A stretch of 64,000 bases of DNA from Orbaceae bacterium lpD01 (GTDB lineage: Bacteria; Pseudomonadota; Gammaproteobacteria; Enterobacterales; Orbaceae): the NCBI GenBank assembly GCA_036251705.1, contig CP133959.1, forward strand, positions 1,737,195-1,801,194, written 5' to 3'. Of this stretch, positions 47,853-57,879 are shown piece after piece. Numbering within the stretch: the first letter of the stretch is position 1; the number at the start of each line of letters is the position of its first letter. The position numbers and the translations under genes were made by a program. Below the pieces are notes generated by a model. The model searched no databases and was not told the origin of the DNA. It saw only the letters and a list, made by a program, of their open reading frames with translations.

Positions 47853-48406
47853 TTAATTACCTCCTATTTTTGGTTTTACCATAACAAAAGTAATAAAAGT
47901 AATAAAAGTGATGAAAGAAGCAACAATACAGCATAAAAACTTATGCGTCACTGATTTAAAAAATAAAATAAGTATAATTGTGAGATATACTACAATTTTA
48001 ACAAAAGATTTAATTGTAAAGCGGAAAAGAAAGTACTTTAATTTGATGTGCAGTGAATGTTGACAGAAGTATAGGCTGAAAGATCTCGAGCTTTGGCTAT
48101 CATCAATCATGAGCGGTAAGATATTGATAAGTCATTTATTATCTATTTTCATCAGTTAAAAATTTTCATTTCAATCTGTCTAGATTTTACTAAGTTGTTA
48201 AAGTCAAATTTTCCGCTATAGAAACCCGGATGATGAAGTCTCATGCTTTATCAAAATAAGGCCATTATTGAGTGCAAACACACAAAACAGTGAAGATTGC
48301 CATTTAATCAAGCAGAGACTTATATCGAAAAGTCTCAGTAAAAAATAACATTAAATCCCATCAAGACTCAGCCTATCATAAATATGAGACGAATCACTGA
48401 CTGTGG
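47853..48406. other. Intergenic region before the mannose PTS operon
   Basis: About 550 AT-rich bases hold the PTS promoter and the 3' end of the ilv operon. Three direct copies of a nine-base unit (AAAAGTAAT, last copy AAAAGTGAT) lie at 47886-47912, about 35-60 bases before the start codon. A seven-base stem near 48318-48340 is too weak to call. Confidence 0.4.
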
Positions 48407-49936
48407 TTATAAAAAAAACTTTAAAGACAAATTATCGGTTTCATCATGATAGTCATAGCCGAGCTCGGCTAAATGATGAATAAAATTATTATCTGATTTC
48501 AATAATTCAAAACCCGCTAAGACACGCCCATAATCAGTACCATGGCTACGGTAATGGAATAAGGATATATTCCAATTTGTGCCTAATGTGTCTAAGAATT
48601 TCAGTAGCGCACCTGGTGATTCTGGAAATTCAAAACTATAAATACGCTCGGATATCGGCTGACATGGCTTACCGCCGATCATGTAACGAACATGGAGTTT
48701 AGCCATCTCATCATCGGAAAGGTCAACAACCTGATAACCCCCTGCGATTAATTCTTGAATAATATCCTGTTTATCATTTTCCAGACCAGATAATCTGATC
48801 CCGACAAAAATACATGCACTATTTTGATCATGATAACGATAGTTAAATTCGGTTACACTACGGCCGCCAAGTAATTGACAAAACTTGAGAAAACTACCTT
48901 TTTCTTCAGGAATCGTCACAGCAAATAGTGCTTCTCGTTTTTCACCGAGTTCACAGCGTTCTGATACATAGCGTAAATTATGAAAATTCATATTCGCACC
49001 GGATAAAATATGGATCAGTTTTTCATCACAAATATTATGCTGTTCAACATATTTTTTCAAACCGGCTAAAGCTAGCGCGCCAGAAGGTTCAGCAACGGCG
49101 CGCACATCATCAAACAGATCTTTAACCGCAGCGCAAATTTCATCACTATCAACAAGAATAATATCATCGAGATACTGCTGACATAATCGAAAGGTTTCAT
49201 CACCAATTCTTTTCACCGCCACACCTTCAGCAAATGAACCAACCCGGTTTAAATCAACCGGATGACCTGCATCAAGTGCCGCTTTCAAGCAAGCCGAATC
49301 TTTTGCCTCAACGGCGATAACTTTAATCGATGGCATAATTTGTTTGATTAAAGCAGCGATACCAGCTGCCAATCCCCCTCCACCAACCGGGACAAAAATA
49401 CGATCGACTTTCGCATTTTGCTGCAAAATTTCCATCGCCACGCTGCCTTGCCCGGCAATCACCAGAGGATGATCAAATGGTGGGATAAACGTTCTGTTTT
49501 GCTCTTTAGCCAATGCGATGGCTTTGGTTTTTGCCTCATCAAAATTAGTACCGTAGAGCAGTACTTCTCCTCCAAAGGCCCGAACCGCCTCTACTTTGAT
49601 ATCAGGGGTTGTCAGAGGCATCACAATTAACGAATTAATACCGAGTTTAGTGGCGGAAAGTGCAACGCCCTGCGCGTGATTGCCAGCCGAAGCTGCAATC
49701 ACACCATTGTTACGCTCGCGCTCATTTAAATTGGCAATCATGGCTTGGGCGCCACGAATTTTGAAGCTATGTACCAGCTGCCTGTCTTCACGTTTGACTA
49801 AAATTTGATTATGCAAACGGTGTGACATTTTTTCCATGACCTCAAGCGGAGTCACCACCGCCACATCGTACACTGGCGCACAAAGTGAAGCTTTGAGATA
49901 ATCAGCCCCGGTCATTTTGGTCTTGTCTGTTTTCAC
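48407..49936 (-). CDS. ilvA: Threonine deaminase (biosynthetic)
   Basis: IlvA converts threonine to 2-ketobutyrate, the first step to isoleucine, with PLP. From the chosen start the protein has 509 residues, with the PLP lysine K59 in VHSFKIRGA and the glycine loop VGGGGLAAG. Two ACT-like regulatory domains at the C-terminus should bind isoleucine and valine. I chose GTG 49936 because AGGTGG lies about six bases before it, inside the end of ilvD. A GTG at 49945 and an ATG at 49915 are alternatives. The start overlaps the ilvD stop, so translation is probably coupled. Confidence 0.95.
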   Translation of the reverse strand: MKTDKTKMTGADYLKASLCAPVYDVAVVTPLEVMEKMSHRLHNQILVKREDRQLVHSFKIRGAQAMIANLNERERNNGVIAASAGNHAQGVALSATKLGINSLIVMPLTTPDIKVEAVRAFGGEVLLYGTNFDEAKTKAIALAKEQNRTFIPPFDHPLVIAGQGSVAMEILQQNAKVDRIFVPVGGGGLAAGIAALIKQIMPSIKVIAVEAKDSACLKAALDAGHPVDLNRVGSFAEGVAVKRIGDETFRLCQQYLDDIILVDSDEICAAVKDLFDDVRAVAEPSGALALAGLKKYVEQHNICDEKLIHILSGANMNFHNLRYVSERCELGEKREALFAVTIPEEKGSFLKFCQLLGGRSVTEFNYRYHDQNSACIFVGIRLSGLENDKQDIIQELIAGGYQVVDLSDDEMAKLHVRYMIGGKPCQPISERIYSFEFPESPGALLKFLDTLGTNWNISLFHYRSHGTDYGRVLAGFELLKSDNNFIHHLAELGYDYHDETDNLSLKFFL

Positions 49937-49937
49937 A

Positions 49938-51788
49938 TTAACCACCTAATTTACTTTTATCTCTTACCGCACCTTTATCTGCGCTGGTAGCTAAACTGGC
50001 ATAGGCGCGCAGTGCATAAGATACCTGACGTTGACGATGTTTTGGTGTCCATGCTTTATCCCCAAGTGCTAACTCAGCCACACGTCGCCTTTCCAGTTCC
50101 GGTTCAGCGACTTGTAACTCCATTTTACGATTAGGTATATCAATATTGATAATATCACCATCTCGCACTAAACCGATAACGCCACCATTCGCTGCTTCAG
50201 GCGAGACATGACCAATTGATAGTCCTGAGGTTCCGCCAGAAAAACGTCCATCAGTGATGAGTGCGCACGCTTTACCCAGTCCCATCGATTTTAAGTAACT
50301 GGTTGGATAAAGCATCTCTTGCATACCCGGTCCACCTTTCGGTCCCTCATAACGAATGACCACCACATCGCCAGCGACCACTCGGCCACCTAAAATAGCG
50401 TCAACGGCCTCTTCCTGGCTCTCATAAACTTTAGCAGGACCGGTAAACACTAAATTTTCAGCACTGACTCCCGCTGTTTTGACAATCGCACCATCAAGCG
50501 CAATATTGCCATATAAAGCAGCAAGCCCACCATCTTGGCTATAAGCATGCGCTTTATCCCGAATACAACCTGCTTGGCGATCAGTATCAAGCGAATCCCA
50601 ATAACAATCTTGTGAGAATGCTTTCGTGGTACGAATGCCAGCGGGACCTGCCTGATACATTTTTTTCACATCCGCATCTGTTGTTTGCATAATATCGTAT
50701 TGAGCAAACATCTCAGGTAAACTATAACCTAGCACATTTTTAACATTGCGATTAATTAAACCGGCACGATCCAGCTCGGCTAAAATAGCAATCACCCCGC
50801 CCGCGCGGTGTACATCTTCCATATGATACTGCTGCGTACTCGGGGCAACTTTACATAAATGGGGAATTTTACGTGACAGACGATCAATATCGGTCATATT
50901 AAAATCAACTTCACCCTCTTGCGCCGTTGCCAGCAGATGTAATACGGTATTGGTTGAGCCACCCATCGCAATATCTAATGCCATGGCATTTTCATAAGCA
51001 GCTTTACTGGCCACATTACGTGGAAGCACGGCATCATTATCTTTTTCATAATACTGCTTGGTTATCTCAACAATATGTTTTGCTGCATCAAGAAATAGTT
51101 TTTCACGTTGTTGATGAGTAGCCACTAATGAGCCATTGCCCGGTAGTGCTAAACCGAGTGCTTCAGCTAGACAGTTCATTGAGTTAGCCGTAAACATGCC
51201 TGAACATGAACCACATGTTGGGCAAGCGGCCTCTTCTATTTGTTGACTATCTTCATCAGATACATTCGGATTAGCCCCTTGAATCATCGCATCAATTAAA
51301 TCAAGCTTAATGATCTGATCGGATAATTTGGTTTTTCCCGCTTCCATTGGCCCACCTGAAACAAAAATAGCCGGGATATTTAAGCGTAATGCGGCCATTA
51401 ACATACCGGGCGTAATTTTGTCACAGTTTGAGATACAGATCATGGCATCGACGCAGTGTGCATTCACCATATACTCCACAGAGTCGGCGATCAATTCACG
51501 TGAAGGCAGTGAATAAAGCATACCGCCATGCCCCATTGCAATACCATCATCAACAGCAATGGTATTGAACTCTTTGGCAATACCGCCGGCCGCCTCAATC
51601 TGTTTGGCAACCAGCTGACCGATATCTTTTAAATGCACATGACCTGGTACAAATTGTGTAAATGAGTTGACGACCGCAATAATCGGTTTGCCAAAATCTT
51701 CATTTTTAACGCCAGTTGCTCGCCATAATGAACGAGCGCCCGCCATATTACGGCCTTCGACCGATGTTGCAGAACGATATTTAGGCAT
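49938..51788 (-). CDS. ilvD: Dihydroxy-acid dehydratase
   Basis: IlvD dehydrates dihydroxy-acids to the keto-acid precursors of valine and isoleucine. It is an iron-sulfur enzyme. The 616-residue protein has the cluster region [10 protein letters not shown] and [24 protein letters not shown], and the Mg2+-binding [14 protein letters not shown] and [19 protein letters not shown]. Length and N-terminus [19 protein letters not shown] match E. coli. It lies 115 bases after ilvE and overlaps or abuts ilvA. Confidence 0.97.
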   Translation of the reverse strand: MPKYRSATSVEGRNMAGARSLWRATGVKNEDFGKPIIAVVNSFTQFVPGHVHLKDIGQLVAKQIEAAGGIAKEFNTIAVDDGIAMGHGGMLYSLPSRELIADSVEYMVNAHCVDAMICISNCDKITPGMLMAALRLNIPAIFVSGGPMEAGKTKLSDQIIKLDLIDAMIQGANPNVSDEDSQQIEEAACPTCGSCSGMFTANSMNCLAEALGLALPGNGSLVATHQQREKLFLDAAKHIVEITKQYYEKDNDAVLPRNVASKAAYENAMALDIAMGGSTNTVLHLLATAQEGEVDFNMTDIDRLSRKIPHLCKVAPSTQQYHMEDVHRAGGVIAILAELDRAGLINRNVKNVLGYSLPEMFAQYDIMQTTDADVKKMYQAGPAGIRTTKAFSQDCYWDSLDTDRQAGCIRDKAHAYSQDGGLAALYGNIALDGAIVKTAGVSAENLVFTGPAKVYESQEEAVDAILGGRVVAGDVVVIRYEGPKGGPGMQEMLYPTSYLKSMGLGKACALITDGRFSGGTSGLSIGHVSPEAANGGVIGLVRDGDIINIDIPNRKMELQVAEPELERRRVAELALGDKAWTPKHRQRQVSYALRAYASLATSADKGAVRDKSKLGG

Positions 51789-51903
51789 AGTATGCTCCCA
51801 AGTTAATCACGTTATTATCTTGTTGATAATAATCTAGGTTATTAATATATTGTCAATTTATTTACTTTTTAGATATTCATTCTTAGATAAAGTCAACCAT
51901 AAC

Positions 51904-52833
51904 TTATTTTACCGGATCTAACCACCCATATTTATCTTGTGTTTGGCCATTAAACAGACCAAAAAATGCCTGTTGAATTCGTTTAGTTGTTGGGCCACAG
52001 CGACCAATACCTATCTCAATCCCATCAATACTCCGCACAGGCGTGATTTCAGCGGCAGTACCGGTCATAAAGACTTCATCAGCTAAATAGAGTGATTCTC
52101 GGGAAAGTGTCTGCTCGCAAATCGTAATACCGAGATCTTTGGCTAAGGTTAAAATCGCATCGCGCGTAATACCAGGTAGTGCCGCTGACGTTAAAGTTGG
52201 TGTATAAAGCACCTGATTTTTAACGATAAAAATATTCTCACCGGCACCTTCTGACACATAACCATGTACATCAAGGGCAATACCTTCCTGATAACCATGA
52301 CGACGCGCTTCGCTACCAATCAGTAAAGACGAGAGATAATTACCACCAGCTTTTGCAGCAGTCGGAATTGTATTTGGCGCAGCGCGATTCCATGAAGAAA
52401 CCATCGCATTAATACCTAGCTCGAGTGCTTCTTCACCTAAATAGGCACCCCATGGAAATGCGGCAATCATGACATCGGTCTGATAACCGGCAGGCGGATT
52501 AACACCCATTCCAATATCACCGATAAAAACTAAAGGACGAATATAGGCACTTTTCAAATTATTTTTTGATAGCGTCTGACGTGTCGCAGTCATTAATTCA
52601 TCGACCGAATAAGCGATGGGCATACGATAAATTTTAGCGGAATCATGTAATCGCTGCATGTGCTCACGATGGCGAAATATCACCGGGCCTTTATAGGAAT
52701 CATAACAACGTATCCCTTCAAATACCGATGACCCATAATGGAGCGCATGAGACATAACATGAACTTTTGCCTCAGCCCAAGGCGTCATTTCATTATTAAA
52801 CCATATATATTCCGATTTTGCTGTTGTAGCCAT
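51904..52833 (-). CDS. ilvE: Branched-chain amino acid aminotransferase
   Basis: IlvE performs the last transamination to leucine, isoleucine and valine with glutamate and PLP. The 309-residue protein has WFNNEMTPWAEAKVHVMSHALHY as the N-terminal hallmark and the PLP lysine K161 in AAKAGGNYL. SEGAGENIF and FMTGTAAEITPVRSIDG are the fold-type IV signature. It is third of the ilvGMEDA operon, 63 bases after ilvM. Confidence 0.97.
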   Translation of the reverse strand: MATTAKSEYIWFNNEMTPWAEAKVHVMSHALHYGSSVFEGIRCYDSYKGPVIFRHREHMQRLHDSAKIYRMPIAYSVDELMTATRQTLSKNNLKSAYIRPLVFIGDIGMGVNPPAGYQTDVMIAAFPWGAYLGEEALELGINAMVSSWNRAAPNTIPTAAKAGGNYLSSLLIGSEARRHGYQEGIALDVHGYVSEGAGENIFIVKNQVLYTPTLTSAALPGITRDAILTLAKDLGITICEQTLSRESLYLADEVFMTGTAAEITPVRSIDGIEIGIGRCGPTTKRIQQAFFGLFNGQTQDKYGWLDPVK

Positions 52834-52896
52834 TTTATCCTCTCATCGTTAAATTAATTTTTATGATTCATTGTTTGTATCTTATTGTGTCTCGTT

Positions 52897-53142
52897 TTAT
52901 GCTTGGCTCAATGACTCAACTTGCACATCGGTTACATCAATCAGTTTTTGTAATTGATTCGCCACTAACGTGATTGCTCTTTCACTCTGCACCGTAATAT
53001 TCATACCCAGCATATTATTTTCTAAGACTTGCATATCCATGGTGACAACATGCGCACCACGATGGCGGATAACCCGCAATATTCGTTCTAAAATACCTAA
53101 ACGATAGTAAGCTGAAATCGTTAACTTGCTGTTATTCATCAT
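52897..53142 (-). CDS. ilvM: Acetolactate synthase isozyme II small subunit
   Basis: IlvM is the 81-residue regulatory partner of IlvG. It has a single ACT domain (LTISAYYRLGILERILRVIR, GAHVVTMDMQV) and a short tail. Its length suits isozyme II rather than the longer IlvH. It lies 15 bases after ilvG. The start could be either of two consecutive ATG codons. Confidence 0.93.
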   Translation of the reverse strand: MMNNSKLTISAYYRLGILERILRVIRHRGAHVVTMDMQVLENNMLGMNITVQSERAITLVANQLQKLIDVTDVQVESLSQA

Positions 53143-53157
53143 CTATTATCCTTATAA

Positions 53158-54813
53158 TTAAATACGCTCAAGCATCTTTTCATTTGATGCGCCTGGTGGC
53201 ACTAATGGCCAGACATTTTCCATTTCGTCGATACTCACATGCAGTAAATAAGGACCAGCATGAGTCAACATTTTTTCTAATGCCGGCATCACTTCTGATT
53301 TTTGGGTAATGCGTTCTCCTGGAATATCAAAGGCACTGGCTAAGACTAAAAAATCAGGATTATCTGATAGGTTGGTTTCACTATATCGGGCCGCAAAAAA
53401 GAGCTGCTGCCACTGTCTCACCATTCCTAACCGCTGGTTATCAATCAGCACAATTTTAACCGGCAGCTGTTTGCGTTTTATGGTGGTCAGCTCTTGAATA
53501 TTCATCATAAAGGAGCCGTCGCCGGAAACGCAGATCACACAATCATCAGGTCTGGCTAATTGTGCGCCAATCGCCGCAGGGAGCCCAAAGCCCATCGTGC
53601 CCAGACCGCTTGAGGTAATAAAATTCATAGGATGACTAAAGCGCATATGTTGCGCCGTCCACATTTGATGCTGTCCTACGTCCGTCGTTATCACGGTATT
53701 ATCATTTTTTAATGCAGATAACTGTTTGAGTAACAAAGGAGCATAAATCGCTTCACCAGGATGATCGTAACGTACCGGAAAATCAAGATCTAACTGTTTG
53801 ACATGTGTCTGCCATGAGGTAATATTTAAGGATTGAGCTAATAGGGGTAAAACCTGTTTCAAATCGCCCGTTACGGCTAAATGGGCCTGTTTTAATTTAT
53901 TAATTTCAGCCGGATCTACATCAATATGAATCACTTTGGCCTGACTGGCAAACTCATTTAACTTACCAGTAACCCTGTCATCAAAACGTACGCCAACAGC
54001 AATCAATAAATCACTCTCTTGCACGGATAAATTAGCGGCTTTTGAGCCATGCATCCCTAATAAACCTAAATAGAGCGGATCTCGATAATCGACAGAACCG
54101 AGCCCTTTTAACGTCGCAACACAGGGGAGACCTGTAGTTTGTACGAAGCTGCGTAACTCATTGACCGCATCGGCCATTCCAACCCCACCACCTACATAAA
54201 GTATGGGCTTTTTAGCGTGGGATAACATCATTTTGGCTTTATCGATATCTTGTTGGTTAACAGAAGGTAATGAAAATGTTGGATAAGATGAGCTGAGAAA
54301 CTGAGAAAAATTGGCATGAGCTATTTGAATATCTTTAGGTATATCGATTAGCACTGGACCGGGTCTTCCTGAGCTTGCGATATGAAAAGCCTCTTCAATG
54401 ATATCTGGCAAGCTCTCTAGCGAATCAACTAAAAAGCTGTGCTTGGTACAAGCTAAGGACATTCCTAGTACATCAATCTCTTGAAAAGCATCTGTGCCAA
54501 TCAATCCAGTGGGTACTTGGCCGGTTATTGCCACAACAGGCACTGAATCGATGAGTGCATCTGCAAGCCCGGTTAATAAATTGGTCGCACCAGGACCAGA
54601 TGTGGCAATACAGACGCTCGTTTGTCCCGTTGCACGCGCATAACCAATTGCAGCCATTGCGGCACCTTGTTCATGACGACAAAGTACATGTTCAAGTTCA
54701 ACATCATATAATGCATCATAAAGCGGCATAATCTGACCACCAGGATAACCAAAAACAATATTTACACCATGATCTTTTAATGCTTGTACAATCCACTGCG
54801 CGCCTGTCATCAT
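53158..54813 (-). CDS. ilvG: Acetolactate synthase isozyme II large subunit
   Basis: IlvG is the valine-resistant acetolactate synthase of the ilvGMEDA operon. The 551-residue frame is intact, unlike the frameshifted ilvG of E. coli K-12. It has [18 protein letters not shown], the catalytic glutamate in [14 protein letters not shown] and TPP motifs ([14 protein letters not shown]) and [11 protein letters not shown]. It starts with ATG ATG (54813/54810), after GAGGG. It follows the ilvL attenuator. The parallel ilvIH locus lies 25 kb away. Confidence 0.97.
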   Translation of the reverse strand: MMTGAQWIVQALKDHGVNIVFGYPGGQIMPLYDALYDVELEHVLCRHEQGAAMAAIGYARATGQTSVCIATSGPGATNLLTGLADALIDSVPVVAITGQVPTGLIGTDAFQEIDVLGMSLACTKHSFLVDSLESLPDIIEEAFHIASSGRPGPVLIDIPKDIQIAHANFSQFLSSSYPTFSLPSVNQQDIDKAKMMLSHAKKPILYVGGGVGMADAVNELRSFVQTTGLPCVATLKGLGSVDYRDPLYLGLLGMHGSKAANLSVQESDLLIAVGVRFDDRVTGKLNEFASQAKVIHIDVDPAEINKLKQAHLAVTGDLKQVLPLLAQSLNITSWQTHVKQLDLDFPVRYDHPGEAIYAPLLLKQLSALKNDNTVITTDVGQHQMWTAQHMRFSHPMNFITSSGLGTMGFGLPAAIGAQLARPDDCVICVSGDGSFMMNIQELTTIKRKQLPVKIVLIDNQRLGMVRQWQQLFFAARYSETNLSDNPDFLVLASAFDIPGERITQKSEVMPALEKMLTHAGPYLLHVSIDEMENVWPLVPPGASNEKMLERI

Positions 54814-54858
54814 CCATTCCCTCGTTATAATTACTGTTATCTGATAAAGATTTTAACC

Positions 54859-54892
54859 AAAAAAAAACCCCCGCTTACTTTGCGGGGGTTTT
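54859..54892 (-). terminator. ilv operon attenuator
   Basis: AAAACCCCCGC and GCGGGGGTTTT form an 11-base-pair GC-rich stem with a seven-base loop, followed on the minus strand by a run of nine T. It lies between ilvL and ilvG, the classical place of the attenuator that stops transcription when branched-chain aminoacyl-tRNAs are plentiful. Confidence 0.92.
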
Positions 54893-54911
54893 CTTGCTAA
54901 TCTGGGTATAT

Positions 54912-55004
54912 TTACATTATCGAACCCAAGCAACGCCCCCGCGATGGAATAATGACCACCACGCTAATAATAATGAGGACGAGTACGCTAAAAATTGGAT
55001 TCAT
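54912..55004 (-). CDS. ilvL: ilvGMEDA operon leader peptide
   Basis: A 30-residue peptide with VLVLIIISVVVII, nearly all Ile, Val and Leu, lies upstream of the attenuator. E. coli IlvL has VISLVVISVVVIII at this place. Stalling at these codons when charged Ile, Val or Leu tRNAs are scarce would prevent the attenuator stem. The peptide begins MNPIFSV and ends LGSIM. ATG 55004 has AGGA about 12 bases upstream, and TAA is at 54912. Confidence 0.9.
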   Translation of the reverse strand: MNPIFSVLVLIIISVVVIIPSRGRCLGSIM

Positions 55005-55040
55005 AAATTGTTATTTTCCTGTAAATAAATAATTTAGTGC

Positions 55041-55090
55041 TGTATTAAAAATACCCGTTTTTTCATAAAGTGCAAACTTTTTTTTAAATT
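55041..55090 (-). promoter_or_regulatory. Likely ilvL promoter region with A-tract
   Basis: On the minus strand TTGCAC is followed by AT-rich text with TATTTT and TTTAAT candidates for the -10 box. Runs of A and T directly upstream would suit an UP element. The exact -10 box could not be fixed. Confidence 0.35.
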
Positions 55091-55353
55091 TTTTTATCGG
55101 CACGATTTTATACTTGTCCGAAGGCCTTAACACTCAGTTAAAAATAGCCATCAAAATAGCGCTTTTTGAGCTGTTCTGGCGATGCTTATAGTCATATTCA
55201 CTGTACATCATATAACTCGTCTATTTTCTGCTTTTATCACCAATACACTGTAAACTATCACCAGCAGTCAATGCCGCTATCAACAAATATGAACAAGATT
55301 GGCAAAAAAAATTCGGTCAGTTAACCTTGATACAACCAAATGACTAAAAAAGA

Positions 55354-55372
55354 AAAGGGCCAAAGGCCCTTT
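55354..55372 (-). terminator. Terminator of the BOF-family gene
   Basis: AAAGGGCC and GGCCCTTT make eight base pairs across AAA, with TTTTCTTTTTT downstream on the minus strand. It lies 21 bases past the stop at 55394. Confidence 0.85.
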
Positions 55373-55393
55373 CTTCATTATCAGCAAAATCAC

Positions 55394-55798
55394 TTATTTT
55401 TCTTTAGCAATTCGTTTAACATCAACAATCACTGAATCTGCTTTCTTTTCAACTTTACCGTAGATTTCAACTTTCTCTTCAGGATTCATGCTTAAAGAGC
55501 CCCAATTATGGCGATCGATATTCACAGTAAGCGTACCGGTATCATCTTTGAACTGATATTTATTTTCACTTTCAGACTTAATAATATAACCGCTTAATTT
55601 CACTCTGGTATCTTTTGCTAGTTTTTGTACGCCTTCAGCGGTAGTTGCTGTAATAGCTTGGTGATTGCCGCATTTATGGTTTTTTGCTGTACAAGTAGTA
55701 TGTTCAGTTTTAGTCCCTTCTTTATCTTGGGTATTGGCTAATGCTGCACCTGAGATAAAAAGACTCAATGCTGTGGCTAAAATTACCGTTTTTTTCAT
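55394..55798 (-). CDS. Periplasmic OB-fold (BOF, YgiW/YdeI-like) stress protein
   Basis: This 134-residue secreted protein has a clear signal peptide (VILATALSLFISGAALA, cleaved after ALA near residue 21). The mature part carries the bacterial OB-fold: VKLSGYIIKSESENKYQFKD, TGTLTVNID and VEIYGKVEKKADSVIVDVKRI. Family members YgiW, YdeI and related proteins protect against hydrogen peroxide, cationic peptides or metals. A histidine/cysteine-rich segment (TTCTAKNHKCGNH) just after the signal is unusual and could bind metal. The gene is single. Confidence 0.85.
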   Translation of the reverse strand: MKKTVILATALSLFISGAALANTQDKEGTKTEHTTCTAKNHKCGNHQAITATTAEGVQKLAKDTRVKLSGYIIKSESENKYQFKDDTGTLTVNIDRHNWGSLSMNPEEKVEIYGKVEKKADSVIVDVKRIAKEK

Positions 55799-55969
55799 TT
55801 TATATCTCCTTTAAAATCGATTATTAAGAACAACCATCAATAACTCGCTACATCTGCTATCTATTTAATAGATCAAATATTAAAAAAATATTAATAAATT
55901 CATTTTAGCCATAAAATTATTTTTAGTTTTTAGTTAGCCGTAAACATGAGATCACTGACCATATCGGTA

Positions 55970-56887
55970 TCAATTTACTGGGAAAATCGCCAAATCTTTA
56001 GCAATATCGGTATGAGCAAAAACAGCTTGAGCCTCTTTTAATAATTTTCGACTTTGCCATAAAGGATAACGCGGACTAATATGGGTTAAAATAAGATGAT
56101 TAACTTGACTTTTTTGGGCTATTTCAGCCGCTTGTACAGTCGTTGAATGTCCACGCATATTGGCCTTTTCAACTAAATCGGCACCCTGTGTTGCTTCATG
56201 AACTAACACATCTGCATCTCTGGCTAATGCAATTGTCGCATCACAAGGTAATGTATCCCCCAAAATAGTCACAATTTTGCCTTTAATTGGCGGCTCAAGA
56301 TAGTCTTTGGCATTGATGAGACGTTTATCGGCAAGCTCAATAACATCACCATTTTTGACTAATGGATAGTACGCTACAGGTATATTATCGGCTTGCAGCT
56401 TCGGTATATTTAAACGCATCGTCTCATCTTTCTGCATAATCCGATAACCGTAACAAACAATTCGATGTTCAAGTTTACGAGCCACAACCTTAAATGTTGC
56501 ATCTTCAAATACCACGCCCTCATCCTCTAATTCAATAATTTCAAGTGGGTAACTGAGTATCGAATCACTCACTTCAGTAACGGTTTCAACAAAACGTTTA
56601 ATACCTTTAGGGCCAATTAGCTTGACTGGTGACATATTCATCATTAACGAGCGGCTGGTTAAAATACCTGGTAAACCAAATAGATGGTCACCATGTAAAT
56701 GCGTAATAAAGATTATCTCCAATTTCGCTAATCTTAAGTCTGTTTTCATTAACTGATGTTGAGTTGCCTCACCGCAATCAAATAACCAGATGGTTTTTCT
56801 CTCCGGCATTAAGTTCAATACAATACTGGTCACATTACGATCTGAGGTAGGTTTACCGGCACTGGTGCCTAAAAAGACTAACTCCAT
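55970..56887 (-). CDS. rnz: Ribonuclease Z
   Basis: RNase Z (ElaC) is a zinc phosphodiesterase that trims the 3' end of precursor tRNAs. The 305-residue protein has the beta-lactamase-like motif ITHLHGDHLFG with ligands H63, H65, D67 and H68. Downstream DTLPCD, VHEATQ and ILTHISPRY are the other metal and phosphate sites. It begins with MELVFLGTSAGKPTSDRNVT, the family N-terminus. It stands alone. It lies divergent from the DUF4250 gene. Confidence 0.96.
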   Translation of the reverse strand: MELVFLGTSAGKPTSDRNVTSIVLNLMPERKTIWLFDCGEATQHQLMKTDLRLAKLEIIFITHLHGDHLFGLPGILTSRSLMMNMSPVKLIGPKGIKRFVETVTEVSDSILSYPLEIIELEDEGVVFEDATFKVVARKLEHRIVCYGYRIMQKDETMRLNIPKLQADNIPVAYYPLVKNGDVIELADKRLINAKDYLEPPIKGKIVTILGDTLPCDATIALARDADVLVHEATQGADLVEKANMRGHSTTVQAAEIAQKSQVNHLILTHISPRYPLWQSRKLLKEAQAVFAHTDIAKDLAIFPVN

Positions 56888-57105
56888 AAGTTAATACTCC
56901 TTAACTCGATAAATAACAGTTGCTGAATAAATGGAAAACATCAATAATCAACGCTGTTTTGACGATAATAATAACAGATTATGATCATCGTATAACAAAT
57001 CAGCAATGAATGTTGTAAAAAATATCGACACATATAAGAATAGTGCTAGATTCCGCCACTAATACTAGATTTACGGCCAATAATCAATCAATGGAGTCAC
57101 TAGCA

Positions 57106-57294
57106 ATGCCACTCAGACACTTCAATAACATGGATAAGCCTATCCTGTTAAGTATTGTAAATATGCAACTACGTGATAAATTTCGCTCGTTGGATGATCT
57201 GGTTCGTTACTATGATATTGATAAACAATTATTATGTAATCAGCTGGCCGAACATCACTTTTTTATAATAGTGAAAAGAGTCAATTTAAATTGA
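57106..57294 (+). CDS. DUF4250 small protein
   Basis: From ATG 57106 (GGAG nine bases upstream) the protein has 62 residues and matches DUF4250: ILLSIVNMQLRDKFRSLDDLVRYYDID then LLCNQLAEHHF. The pattern ILLSxVNxxLRDxxxSLxxL is family-wide, found in many bacteria without known function. The frame extends to 57043 without a binding site. A GNAT gene follows at once, so the two may be cotranscribed. Confidence 0.75.
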   Translation: MPLRHFNNMDKPILLSIVNMQLRDKFRSLDDLVRYYDIDKQLLCNQLAEHHFFIIVKRVNLN

Positions 57295-57312
57295 TTGACT
57301 AAATGTAAAACA

Positions 57313-57750
57313 ATGTTTGTTAACATCATCAAATCAAACGATCGACGCATAATGACATCCTGTGCTGATATTTGGCTAGCAGCATCACTGATCGCACATG
57401 ATTTTATTCCTGCGCATTTTTGGCATCAACAATACGCTAATCTGTGTGAGAAGTACTTATCACAATCGGATATTTATCTGGCTACATATAACGAGCAAAT
57501 CGTTGGTTTTGCCGCAACAACCAATCCAAATACCATTGCCGCACTTTTTGTTCATCCCAGTTATTGGCACTCAGGCGTTGGACAAGCACTATTGAGTGAT
57601 GTATTAAAGCAGAAACCACGGTTACAATTAACTGTTTATGCAAAAAATCGTCAGGCTATAAATTTTTATTTAAAACAAGGATTTAATAAATTAACCGAAC
57701 AAATTTGTCCTTATACCGATGAAACCGAATGGATCATGACGACAGCTTAA
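57313..57750 (+). CDS. GNAT family N-acetyltransferase, YiaC-like
   Basis: This 145-residue acetyltransferase resembles E. coli YiaC, reported as a protein lysine acetyltransferase. Similar positions include AHDFIPAHFWHQ, IAALFVHPSYWHSGVGQALL (acetyl-CoA loop), LQLTVYAKNRQAINFYLKQGF and EWIMT. ATG 57313 was chosen; an in-frame TTG at 57295 abuts the DUF4250 stop. The substrate cannot be read from the sequence. Confidence 0.85.
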   Translation: MFVNIIKSNDRRIMTSCADIWLAASLIAHDFIPAHFWHQQYANLCEKYLSQSDIYLATYNEQIVGFAATTNPNTIAALFVHPSYWHSGVGQALLSDVLKQKPRLQLTVYAKNRQAINFYLKQGFNKLTEQICPYTDETEWIMTTA

Positions 57751-57879
57751 AAGTATGATCTCGGTCACAGGAACAAAATCTATAGAAAATATCAATTAAA
57801 ATAAATATAATTAACAGCTTTTCTTTCTTGGAAAGATAAGTATAGTAACAATTAGTTTTATAACCAATAGAGGTGTTTA

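Noticed and set aside
47886-47912. Short direct repeats as a possible CRISPR
   Set aside because: The units are nine bases with no spacers, so this is a simple tandem repeat.
46872-48100. Sigma-54 promoter or LevR-type regulator for the mannose PTS
   Set aside because: I found no TGGCAC-N5-TTGCT element and no regulator gene beside the operon.
47853-48110. 85-codon minus-strand frame abutting the manX start
   Set aside because: It has no ribosome binding site, an odd Ile/Phe/Lys composition from AT-rich DNA, and its end is made of the nine-base repeat and the manX binding site. It is more likely leader DNA.
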